Source: Thiomonas intermedia | GTDB taxonomy: Bacteria; Pseudomonadota; Gammaproteobacteria; Burkholderiales; Burkholderiaceae_C | Direction of reading: 5' to 3' | Length of the DNA stretch: 64,000 nt | NCBI RefSeq assembly: GCF_002028405.1 | Contig: NZ_CP020046.1 | Location: forward strand, 744,001-808,000 | Shown here: piece by piece, positions 19,907 through 26,809 of the stretch | Numbering within the stretch: the first letter of the stretch is position 1 | Layout: every line of letters starts with the position of its first letter | Made by a program: the position numbers and the translations under genes | Notes under the pieces: model-generated | Seen by the model: only the letters and a program-made list of their open reading frames with translations | Told to the model about the DNA's origin: nothing | Database searches by the model: none

Positions 19907-21310
19907 ATGGCAGATCAATCGCTGCACGGCGCGCATGCCACCCCCGAACACGGCGGGTTGCGCGGCTGGGTGGACAAGCGCTTTCCGTTCTCCTCGCTGT
20001 GGAGCGCTCACCTGACGGAGTATTACGCGCCGAAGAATCTGAATTTCTGGTACTACTTCGGCTCGCTGTCCATCGTCGTACTGGCCATCCAGATCGTCAG
20101 CGGCATCTTCCTGGTGATGAACTACAAGCCCGACGCCGCACTGGCCTTCGGCTCGGTCGAGTACATCATGCGCGACGTCAACTGGGGCTGGCTGATCCGC
20201 TACATCCACTCCACCGGCGCGTCGGCGTTTTTCATCGTGGTGTATCTGCACATGTTCCGCGGGCTGATCTACGGCTCCTATCGCACCCCGCGCGAACTCA
20301 TCTGGATCTTCGGCTGCCTGATCTTTCTCTGCCTGATGGCCGAGGCGTTCTTCGGCTACCTGCTGCCCTGGGGCCAGATGTCGTTCTGGGGCGCGCAGGT
20401 GATCGTCAATCTGTTCTCGGCCATCCCCTTCATCGGCCCGGATCTGGCGGTGTGGATTCGCGGTGACTACGTCGTGAGCGATGTGACGCTGAACCGCTTT
20501 TTCGCCTTCCACGTCATCGCCATTCCGCTGCTTCTCATCGGCCTGGTGGGATCGCACATCATCGCCCTGCACCAGGTCGGATCGAACAACCCGGACGGCG
20601 TGGAAATCAAGGACAACAAGGACGGCCGCGGCATTCCGCGCGACGGTGTGGCGTTTCACCCCTACTACACCGTGCACGACCTGTTCGGGCTCTCCATCTT
20701 TCTGATGATTTTCTGCGCCGTGGTGTTCTTCGCGCCGCAATTCGGCGGCTATTTCCTGGAACACAACAACTTCATCCCGGCCAACCCGCTGAAAACCCCG
20801 CCCCACATCGCGCCGGTCTGGTATTTCACGCCTTTCTATTCCATCCTCCGTGCCACGACGAGCAATACCGTGCACATCTGGATGGTCGTGGTGGCTGCGG
20901 CCACGCTGTTCGCGCTGTGGCGCCACCGGGCGAGACCGACGCGAGCCGTCCTGTTCGTCGTCGGCGGCAGTTTGCTCTTCTGGGCCTTGGCCACGGTGGA
21001 TGCCAAGTTCTGGGGTGTGGTCAGCATGGGCGGCGCCGTGGTGATTTTCTTCTTCCTGCCCTGGCTGGACAAATCGCCGGTCAAGTCGATCCGCTATCGC
21101 CCCAACTGGCACCGCGCCGTTTACACCCTGTTCGCCATCAATTTTGTCGTGCTGGGCTATTTCGGCATCCAGCCGCCCTCGCCCGTGGCCTATGCCGTGG
21201 CGCTGAGCTGCACCCTGCTCTATTTCGGCTTCTTCTTTCTCATGCCCTGGTGGAGTCGATTGGGAGCGTTCAAGCCCGTGCCGCAACGCCTGACTTACAA
21301 GGCCCACTGA
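19907..21310 (+). CDS. petB: Cytochrome b of the bc1 complex
   Basis: This 467-residue cytochrome b has eight or more membrane helices and carries both b hemes and the quinol sites. It shows the expected RYIHSTGASAFFIVVYLHMFRG heme helix (key part IHSTGASAFF), the LLPWGQMSFWGA Qo-side stretch, FHVIAIPLLL and the PEWY-type position as PVWYFTPFYSILRA. Having PVWY rather than PEWY is a real variant of the Qo motif, in which the usual Glu is replaced. AGGAG lies 8 bases before the ATG. It ends in a TGATG overlap with petC. Confidence 0.95.
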   Translation: MADQSLHGAHATPEHGGLRGWVDKRFPFSSLWSAHLTEYYAPKNLNFWYYFGSLSIVVLAIQIVSGIFLVMNYKPDAALAFGSVEYIMRDVNWGWLIRYIHSTGASAFFIVVYLHMFRGLIYGSYRTPRELIWIFGCLIFLCLMAEAFFGYLLPWGQMSFWGAQVIVNLFSAIPFIGPDLAVWIRGDYVVSDVTLNRFFAFHVIAIPLLLIGLVGSHIIALHQVGSNNPDGVEIKDNKDGRGIPRDGVAFHPYYTVHDLFGLSIFLMIFCAVVFFAPQFGGYFLEHNNFIPANPLKTPPHIAPVWYFTPFYSILRATTSNTVHIWMVVVAAATLFALWRHRARPTRAVLFVVGGSLLFWALATVDAKFWGVVSMGGAVVIFFFLPWLDKSPVKSIRYRPNWHRAVYTLFAINFVVLGYFGIQPPSPVAYAVALSCTLLYFGFFFLMPWWSRLGAFKPVPQRLTYKAH

Positions 21311-22116
21311 TGCCCGCGACCATGACCTCATTCCTGCACCCGCTTCTGCGACGTCTGTGTCTGGGCTTGCTGCTCGGGTTGATGCTGCAAGGCATCGCCA
21401 GCGCCGCCTCGGAAGAACAAGAGATCCCGCTCGATCACGCGCCCTACCGCGTGAACAATATGCTGGCCTTGCAAAATGGCGCGCGGCTGTTCGTCAATTA
21501 CTGCATCGGCTGCCATTCGGCCAAATACATGCGGTATGAGAGCCTGCGCGACCTTGGGCTCACGGACGATCAGATCCAGCACAACCTCATGTTCGGCGAC
21601 GCCAAGATCGGCGACACCATGCGCATCGCCATGACATCGGCTCAGGCGCAGAAATGGTTCGGCACCGATCCACCGGATCTGTCCATCATCACCAAGGCAC
21701 TGGCCTCCCACCGTGGCAGCGGCACAGACTATCTCTACACCTATCTGCGTACCTTCTACCGTGACGACACACGACCCACGGGCTGGAACAATCTGGTGTT
21801 CCCCGGCGTAGGCATGCCCAATCCGCTGTGGATGCTGCAAGGCGAGCGGGCGGCCCATTTCCAGACGGCTCCCGATCCGGCCGATCCGGCCGTGAATCTC
21901 AAGACCTTCGTCGGCTATACCCAGCTGACGCCGGGTGCGCAAACCACAACCGAGTATGATTCGACGGTTGCCGACCTCGTCGCCTACATGCAGTGGATGG
22001 CAGAGCCCGATCAACTGTTCCGCAAGCGTCTTGGCGTCATCGTGCTCATTTTCCTGGGATTGTTCAGTTTCATCACCTGGAAGCTGAAGTCCGAATACTG
22101 GAAGGATGTGACGTAA
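21310..22116 (+). CDS. petC: Cytochrome c1
   Basis: This 268-residue periplasmic cytochrome c1 has an N-terminal signal peptide (LLLGLMLQGIASAASEE), one c-type heme site CIGCH near residue 65, a GVGMPNPLWML stretch supplying the methionine ligand region, and a C-terminal anchor (RLGVIVLIFLGLFSFITWKLK, key part IVLIFLGLF). It starts within the petB stop (1-bp overlap), as is usual for petBC. A second in-frame ATG at 21322 is possible. The operon ends at the terminator that follows. Confidence 0.94.
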   Translation: MPATMTSFLHPLLRRLCLGLLLGLMLQGIASAASEEQEIPLDHAPYRVNNMLALQNGARLFVNYCIGCHSAKYMRYESLRDLGLTDDQIQHNLMFGDAKIGDTMRIAMTSAQAQKWFGTDPPDLSIITKALASHRGSGTDYLYTYLRTFYRDDTRPTGWNNLVFPGVGMPNPLWMLQGERAAHFQTAPDPADPAVNLKTFVGYTQLTPGAQTTTEYDSTVADLVAYMQWMAEPDQLFRKRLGVIVLIFLGLFSFITWKLKSEYWKDVT

Positions 22117-22162
22117 CCCTGGCCCTCGGCCGCACCCCGGGTGAACGCCCAATCCGAATTGC

Positions 22163-22195
22163 CGGGGTGGCTCTGCCACCCCGTTCTGTTTTTTT
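22163..22195 (+). terminator. Intrinsic terminator after petABC
   Basis: A perfect 9-bp stem (CGGGGTGGC / GCCACCCCG) with a 3-base loop is followed by a T-rich tract (TTCTGTTTTTTT). It closes the petABC transcript. Confidence 0.9.
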
Positions 22196-22204
22196 GCGCC
22201 CCCA

Positions 22205-22256
22205 GGTCGGGCCTTCCCCGACCCGCCCCCCGAGGGGGTCAAAAATCTCGGGGCGG
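22205..22256. other. Two further hairpins before sspA
   Basis: GGTCGGG/CCCGACC (22205-22223) is directly followed by a larger GC stem, CCGCCCC..GAG/CTCGGGGCGG (22223-22256), ending 31 bp before sspA. They may form an sspA leader structure or a second barrier after petABC. No known riboswitch was recognised. Confidence 0.45.
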
Positions 22257-22287
22257 CCCTTCGATTTTTAGATAGGAGTCTGCATTC

Positions 22288-22899
22288 ATGATGGTGCTCT
22301 ATTCCGGCACGACCTGCCCGTTCTCGCAGCGTTGCCGCTTCGTGCTGTTCGAGAAAGGCATGGATTTCGAAATCCGTGACGTCGATCTGTTCAACAAACC
22401 CGAAGACGTCAGCGTCATGAATCCCTACGGCCAGGTGCCCATCCTGGTCGAGCGCGATCTCATCCTGTACGAATCCAACATCATCAACGAGTACATCGAC
22501 GAGCGCTTCCCGCATCCCCAGCTCATGCCCGGCGATCCCGTCGCCCGCGCCCGGGTGCGCCTGTTCCTGTTCAACTTCGAGAAGGAACTGTTCGTGCACG
22601 TGACGACACTGGAATCGCGCGCGACCAAGTCCAACGAAAAGGCCCTGGAGAAAGCACGCAGTGCCATTCGCGACCGCCTCACTCAGCTCGCGCCCGTGTT
22701 CCTGAAAAACAAGTACATGCTGGGCGAGGATTTCTCCATGCTCGATGTCGCCATCGCCCCGCTGCTATGGCGCCTGGATCATTACGGCATCGACCTGCCC
22801 AAGTCGGCCCTGCCGCTGGCCAAGTATGCCGAGCGCATTTTCCAGCGCCCCGCCTACATCGAAGCGCTGACGCCCTCCGAAAAAATCATGCGCAAATAA
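22288..22899 (+). CDS. sspA: Stringent starvation protein A (GST fold)
   Basis: This 203-residue protein has a glutathione-S-transferase fold. The thioredoxin-like half is MMVLYSGTTCPFSQRCRFVLFEKG, with a CPFSQRC site and the cis-Pro in YGQVPILVE; the all-alpha half ends SMLDVAIAPLLWRLDHYGI. SspA binds RNA polymerase and helps cells in stationary phase and acid stress. The start has AGGAG upstream. It is followed 17 bp later by sspB, the conserved partner arrangement, and lies downstream of petABC as in most betaproteobacteria. Confidence 0.93.
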   Translation: MMVLYSGTTCPFSQRCRFVLFEKGMDFEIRDVDLFNKPEDVSVMNPYGQVPILVERDLILYESNIINEYIDERFPHPQLMPGDPVARARVRLFLFNFEKELFVHVTTLESRATKSNEKALEKARSAIRDRLTQLAPVFLKNKYMLGEDFSMLDVAIAPLLWRLDHYGIDLPKSALPLAKYAERIFQRPAYIEALTPSEKIMRK

Positions 22900-22916
22900 G
22901 CGCCCGGTGCATCGTG

Positions 22917-23438
22917 ATGGACAGCGGTTCGCAAGACATCGGCTCGACCAAGCCTTACCTTATTCGTGCCCTCTACGAATGGTGCACGGACAACGGGCTG
23001 ACGCCCTATCTCGCCGTGCAGGTGGGGCCGGGTGCACGCGTGCCGCTGGAATTCGTGAAGAACGGCGAAATCGTTCTGAACATCAGTTTCGATGCCACCA
23101 GCGCCCTGAACATCGGCAACGACGACATCCGGTTCAAGGCACGCTTCGGCGGCGTGGCTCGGGACATTCTGGTCCCCATCGGACAGGTTTCCGCGATCTA
23201 TGCGAGGGAGAACAGCCAGGGCATGGCCTTTCCGGTAGAGGCCGCTGCCGAGGCGGACACGATCGATGAACGCAACGACGCACCGGCGGCGATCGATCAG
23301 GAAGAACCACCGGCCTCGAGCAAGCCGGTCCGTTTACGCCCGGTAGAATCTGCTTCATCAGAGGCGGACTCTCCGCCGCCGGAATCTCCACCCACGCCTC
23401 CACGGCCCGGTGGCACCCGCCTCACCCGCGTGAAATAG
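22917..23438 (+). CDS. sspB: ClpXP protease specificity-enhancing factor SspB
   Basis: This 173-residue adaptor hands ssrA-tagged peptides to ClpXP. The folded N-terminal domain (STKPYLIRALYEWCTDNGLTPYL, then VLNISFDATSALNIGND and FGGVARDI) matches SspB. It is followed by an acidic, disordered linker and a short C-terminal hydrophobic/basic tail (GGTRLTRVK) that docks on the ClpX zinc-binding domain. The start is the ATG immediately after an in-frame GTG. It ends 39 bp before the tRNA-Thr gene. Confidence 0.92.
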   Translation: MDSGSQDIGSTKPYLIRALYEWCTDNGLTPYLAVQVGPGARVPLEFVKNGEIVLNISFDATSALNIGNDDIRFKARFGGVARDILVPIGQVSAIYARENSQGMAFPVEAAAEADTIDERNDAPAAIDQEEPPASSKPVRLRPVESASSEADSPPPESPPTPPRPGGTRLTRVK

Positions 23439-23477
23439 TGCTTCGGTACACGACGCGGCGCTGATCAGCGCCCCCCT

Positions 23478-23553
23478 GCCGACTTAGCTCAGCTGGTAGA
23501 GCAACCGCCTTGTAAGCGGTAGGTCATCCGTTCGAGTCGGATAGTCGGCACCA
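23478..23553 (+). tRNA. tRNA-Thr(UGU)
   Basis: This 76-base tRNA has CCA encoded. The acceptor stem pairs GCCGACT with AGTCGGC, the D-loop AGCTGGTAGAG is normal, and the anticodon stem ACCGC/GCGGT encloses CTTGTAA with anticodon TGT. The T-arm has TTCGAGT. Its 3' 48 bases are repeated at 46577-46624, so it is the integration site of the mobile element, and the functional copy is the left one. Confidence 0.97.
23506..23553. repeat. attL core (3' end of tRNA-Thr)
   Basis: A 48-bp repeat runs from the anticodon stem through CCA. It matches 46577-46624 with a single difference (G at 23536, T at 46607, within the T-loop). Confidence 0.93.
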
Positions 23554-23641
23554 GAATTACGAGTAAAATCAATAGCTTGTAGAACATCGCCCGACCGCAA
23601 CGGCCGGTGCGCATTCCCCTCCAGGGGGAATTTCGAGCACA

Positions 23642-23665
23642 GATTCCCCCTGAATTCCCCCAAAT
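23642..23665. repeat. Left copy of a 24-bp GATTCCCCC-type repeat (putative integrase arm site)
   Basis: This is two tandem ATTCCCCC units ending in AAAT, 22/24 identical to 46496-46519 in the same orientation. It lies 89 bp inside attL; the right copy lies 57 bp inside attR. Further ATTCCCC-like units surround it (23612-23631, 23685-23708). It is a candidate arm-type site for the integrase or an excisionase. In the rest of 23554-23853 I see no gene, only a TTTCGTG/CACGAAA inverted repeat at 23746-23770 and a possible promoter (TTGACG at 23818, CAGAAT at 23842). Confidence 0.5.
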
Positions 23666-24101
23666 CGCACGCGAGTACATTCCCGCCATCCCCCTGGCTT
23701 CCCCCTGCGGGTTCGGCGACCATGGCGGCACAAATCGGCTAATTATTTCGTGGATCTATCATTCACGAAACATTACGCCATCCCTCAACAATTTTTTGGT
23801 GTTTTGTGTGATTTTGCTTGACGGTGCATGCCGTTCGTGCGCAGAATGCACATATGGGCCTCTCCTCCACTCGCTCCCCGAGCCAACAGCGCTTCGCATT
23901 GGCGCACGCCAACGTTGAGTTGGGCCGGGAGTACGTCGCCGACTCGAGCCTCGACCGCTTCGTGGTCGCGTTGGAGCGCTCCGCCGCGGAGCAGACCACC
24001 TACTGCCGCCGGCTGGAGCGGGTTTGGCGGGTCGGCTTCGGGGGAATGCTGGCATTGCTCGCGGTCCTGCTGCGCAGCGCCGCACTGAGCCAAGACACTA
24101 G

Positions 24102-25713
24102 GAGACCGTCGGACTTGAGCCCGAGGGGCGGGGGTGGCGGCGGTGAGCCGCGCGGTTTATGCGCGGCCAGGCACGCCGCCAGCGTCTTCATCACTTGCAC
24201 AGGCTCCTGGGCGGCCCGTTGGGGCGCAGAGCAGGTCGTGCGGGGCGCGATCTGGGCGCACTTTCCCTCTTTGCTCGTCACCCGGCGCGCAGCACATGCA
24301 TGCGCTTGATGTTCCAGGCCATGGTCACGAGGTTCCACTCGCCTCGCGCCTTGTGCAGCCCGCGCATGCTCATCTGACGCCAGCCCATGACGTGCTTGAT
24401 GATGCCGAACACGGGCTCGACGGTCTGCTTGCGCAGTTTGTACAGCGCCCGGCCTGCCTGTGTGCACAGGCGGTGGGCCATGTTGGCGACCGGCTCCGCA
24501 GTTCGCGGCGCGTCGGGGTCGGGCCCAAACCGTTCGGCCAGGGGCACGTGATGCGACTCGCGCTTCATCGCCAGCAGCGGCTCGATTCCCGCCTGCACGC
24601 AGGCGAGCACGTTCGCCTGGCTGCAAAAACCGTTGTCGGCAACGAGGGTCTGCACGTTGCCAAGCGCCCCGGGCAACGCCGCAATCTGCTCGAGCGTGGA
24701 CACCACTTCGCGCTTGTCATTGCAGGCCTGCGTGACGTGCGCGGTGACCACCATCATCGTCTCGATGTCCACGCCGGCCTGGGCGTTGTAGCTCTGCTCG
24801 AAGCCGCCGCCGGACACCGGCATGATGCGCGACTCCTCGTCCGTCAGGTTGACCTGGTCGCTGTCCTGGGGTCCGGCCTGGGGCGGCTCAGGGTCCCGCC
24901 CGCGCGGCTTCTTCCCGGCCTCGCGCTGGGCCCGGCGCTTGGCCTCTTTGGTCTCGAACTCCTGCTGCTCCGCTTTGAATCGTTCGGCGGCGCGTTGCGC
25001 AATCTTGGCCTTGGCCTGCGCGATGGCGCTCAGGCGGTCCTCGCGGCGCGCGATCTCGGCGGGCACATCCATGCCATCGGGCGCGCTGGAGCGATCATCC
25101 TTCTCCGCCCGCGCCAACAGGTCCTGGACTTCCTGGCGCAACTGCGCCTCGATCTTGTTGGCATGCCCCCACGACAGCGCCTTGTGCTTGCTCGCGCTGG
25201 CTCGGATCTTGGTGCCGTCCAGCGCAATGTGCCCGAGCTTGAGCAACTTCATCTCGCGCGCCAGCACCAGCACCTGCACGAACAGCGCCTCGATCTCCTT
25301 CAGAAAGCGCCGCCGGAACGCGGCCAGCGTATCGTGGTCCGGATGCGTATTGGCCGCCACAAAGCGGAACGCCACCGAGTCGTAGGTCGCGCGTTCGATC
25401 TTGCGGCTCGAATGCACCCCGTTGGCATACCCGTAGATCAGCAGTCCCAGCAGCACCGCAGGGTGATGCGCGGCCGAACCCCGGCCCGCGTACTGCTTGA
25501 CCAAATCGTCCAGATCGAGCCGATCAATCACTTCGACAACAAAGCGCGCGAGGTGATCACTGGGCAACCACTCGTCCACCGACGGCGGCAGAAGGTAGGC
25601 CGTGTCTCGATCAACACAAACAAAGCGACTCATCGCGAGGAACTCCTCAATGGACTGTCGCCATTGTCTCGGATCGAACCATCAGGCGAAAGCCTGGAAA
25701 GTCCGACAGCCTC
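24102..25713. mobile_element. IS1182-family insertion sequence
   Basis: This 1612-bp element is bounded by terminal inverted repeats GGAG(A/G)C(C/T)GTCGGACTT (14 of 16 matching). CTAG occurs directly outside both ends (24098-24101 and 25714-25717), and removing one copy restores an open frame, so CTAG is the target duplication. A single intact transposase gene lies on the minus strand. Confidence 0.92.
24278..25633 (-). CDS. IS1182-family transposase
   Basis: This 451-residue DDE transposase starts MSRFVCVDRDTAYLLPPSVDEWLP, with the N-terminal DNA-binding domain and the YDSVAFRFVAANTHPDHDTLA stretch typical of the family (key part NTHPDHDTL). The catalytic acidic residues fit LDGTKIRASAS (first Asp), LVADNGFC (second Asp) and the VEPVFGIIKHVMGWRQM region (Glu). 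A charged coiled linker lies between them. The frame is complete, so the IS may still be active. It is transcribed toward the left boundary of the element. Confidence 0.93.
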   Translation of the reverse strand: MSRFVCVDRDTAYLLPPSVDEWLPSDHLARFVVEVIDRLDLDDLVKQYAGRGSAAHHPAVLLGLLIYGYANGVHSSRKIERATYDSVAFRFVAANTHPDHDTLAAFRRRFLKEIEALFVQVLVLAREMKLLKLGHIALDGTKIRASASKHKALSWGHANKIEAQLRQEVQDLLARAEKDDRSSAPDGMDVPAEIARREDRLSAIAQAKAKIAQRAAERFKAEQQEFETKEAKRRAQREAGKKPRGRDPEPPQAGPQDSDQVNLTDEESRIMPVSGGGFEQSYNAQAGVDIETMMVVTAHVTQACNDKREVVSTLEQIAALPGALGNVQTLVADNGFCSQANVLACVQAGIEPLLAMKRESHHVPLAERFGPDPDAPRTAEPVANMAHRLCTQAGRALYKLRKQTVEPVFGIIKHVMGWRQMSMRGLHKARGEWNLVTMAWNIKRMHVLRAG

Positions 25714-25907
25714 CTAGCCCTGACGCGCGACCTTCGGGAAACAGCGACCGCCGTGAGGCGGCCGCCCGCCGGGCAGTCCAGCACCTCGCCACGCTCGCGC
25801 TGCAACCTCGCATCCTGGGGCAGCGCCCCCTCGTGTTCCGCGCCTGACGCGCGGGACACGTAGCCCCGCCGCGCGCGCGGCACCCCCCATTAAATCCGTT
25901 CCTGGGG

Positions 25908-25930
25908 CTGCATCCTCTCTAGAGGTGCAG
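25908..25930 (+). promoter_or_regulatory. Hairpin masking the ribosome site of the AlpA-like gene
   Basis: CTGCA-CCTCT pairs with AGAGG-TGCAG around a 2-base loop with one bulged base. The right arm contains the only Shine-Dalgarno-like sequence (GAGGTG) before the ATG at 25932, so the hairpin could control translation. It may also be an operator for the encoded DNA-binding protein. Confidence 0.45.
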
Positions 25931-25931
25931 C

Positions 25932-26264
25932 ATGAAAAAGCAGCAAGACGTACCAACTGGTCCGCAGGCCAGATTCCTCACGATTGCGCAGCACGCGCAA
26001 GAGCTTGGCCGCAATCCACGGACGGTCACGAACTGCATGTCGGCGGGCACCTGGCCCTGTCCGTCGGTTCTGATCGGCGGGCGGCGCATGGTGCCGCGAC
26101 AGCTACACGAGCAGTTCATTGCCGATCTGCTCGCGCAGTGCAGCGTCGGCGGCGATTCGCGCCCGGCCACTGCCCCCGCTGAACCCGCCCCGGCCCCGGG
26201 CAACGGCGAGCGTCGCCGGCCTGGTCGGCCGCGTAAGTCCGCAACCGCCGGGGGTGCCCGATGA
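25932..26264 (+). CDS. Small helix-turn-helix protein, AlpA/excisionase-like
   Basis: This 110-residue protein has an N-terminal half (FLTIAQHAQELGRNPRTVTNCMSAGTWPCPSVLIGGRRMVP; key parts TIAQHAQELG and GGRRMVP) that follows the MerR-like/AlpA layout seen in excisionases and plasmid regulators: a helix-turn-helix, then a strand reading an operator. The C-terminus is a Pro/Ala/Arg tail with RRRPGRPRKSA, an AT-hook-like motif. It opens the replication operon and overlaps the next gene (ATGA). Likely roles are operon regulation or excision directionality; the sequence does not decide between them. Confidence 0.6.
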   Translation: MKKQQDVPTGPQARFLTIAQHAQELGRNPRTVTNCMSAGTWPCPSVLIGGRRMVPRQLHEQFIADLLAQCSVGGDSRPATAPAEPAPAPGNGERRRPGRPRKSATAGGAR

Positions 26265-26809
26265 TCGCCGAACTTGAGGCACGCGCACGGGCTGCACTCC
26301 CGCCGGAAGCCGCGGCGCTGCTGGCCGCCGGTCTGGAGGACGCCGCCGACGCCTGGCTGGCCCAGCGCTTGGGCAAGAGCGTTGCGCAAATGCGAAGCCT
26401 GCGCCGCCGCGAGCGCAGGGCCAGGACCGTGCCCGGCGCTCCCCTCGTCGAGATCGGGTTCGGCGACGTCGCCGGCGAGCTGATCGGCATCGAGACCGCG
26501 GACCCGCTGGCCATCCTCGAGGCGGCAGAGGCCGTCGCTGCGCTGGACGCACAAGCTCTGGCCGACGCCGACGCCGAGGCCGGCGACGAGGCCGGCGACA
26601 CGCTTGCCCTCGCCGCCGCGCTCGGCTGCACCCGCCGACGCGTGCAGCAATGCCTGGCCGCGCGGCGCGAGCTGCGTCAGCTCGGGCAATGCGAGCTCGG
26701 CCTCCAGGACGGCAAGGCATTGCTGCCGCCGGCCCGGCCGCGGGCGCTCAAGCCGCGGCGCCGAGTGCTGTGCGTCGAGCAGCTCGATCTGATCGAGGGG
26801 GGGGTGTGA
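26261..26809 (+). CDS. Hypothetical Ala-rich protein in the replication operon
   Basis: This 182-residue protein is rich in Ala, Glu, Asp and Arg, with predicted helices throughout. The C-terminal half contains LAAALGCTRRRVQQCLAARRELRQLG, which reads like a helix-turn-helix (key part LGCTRRRVQQCL). The gene is tightly coupled on both sides (ATGA with the AlpA-like gene, TGATG with the Toprim-helicase gene), so it is probably an auxiliary of the replication module. No family was recognised. Confidence 0.6.
   Translation: MIAELEARARAALPPEAAALLAAGLEDAADAWLAQRLGKSVAQMRSLRRRERRARTVPGAPLVEIGFGDVAGELIGIETADPLAILEAAEAVAALDAQALADADAEAGDEAGDTLALAAALGCTRRRVQQCLAARRELRQLGQCELGLQDGKALLPPARPRALKPRRRVLCVEQLDLIEGGV

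Larger units (their letters stand above)
23854..25847 (+). pseudogene. Small gene of unknown function split by an IS1182-family element
   Basis: The left piece (23854 to 24101) begins MGLSSTRSPSQQRFALAHAN and the right piece (25718-25847) ends GQRPLVFRA. If the IS and one copy of the 4-bp CTAG duplication are removed, the two join in frame to a 125-residue protein with no stop. The joined protein has a charged N-terminal half (SSLDRFVVALERSAAEQTTYC), a short hydrophobic segment (GGMLALLAVLL) and an Arg/Ala-rich C-terminus. A possible promoter (TTGACG, 18 bp, CAGAAT) ends only 6 bases before the ATG. I do not recognise the family. It is the first gene inside the left boundary. Confidence 0.72.

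Noticed and set aside
23484-23731. Minus-strand reading frames across tRNA-Thr and the left att region
   Set aside because: They are the antisense of the tRNA and of the ATTCCCCC repeats; no ribosome site and no family resemblance.
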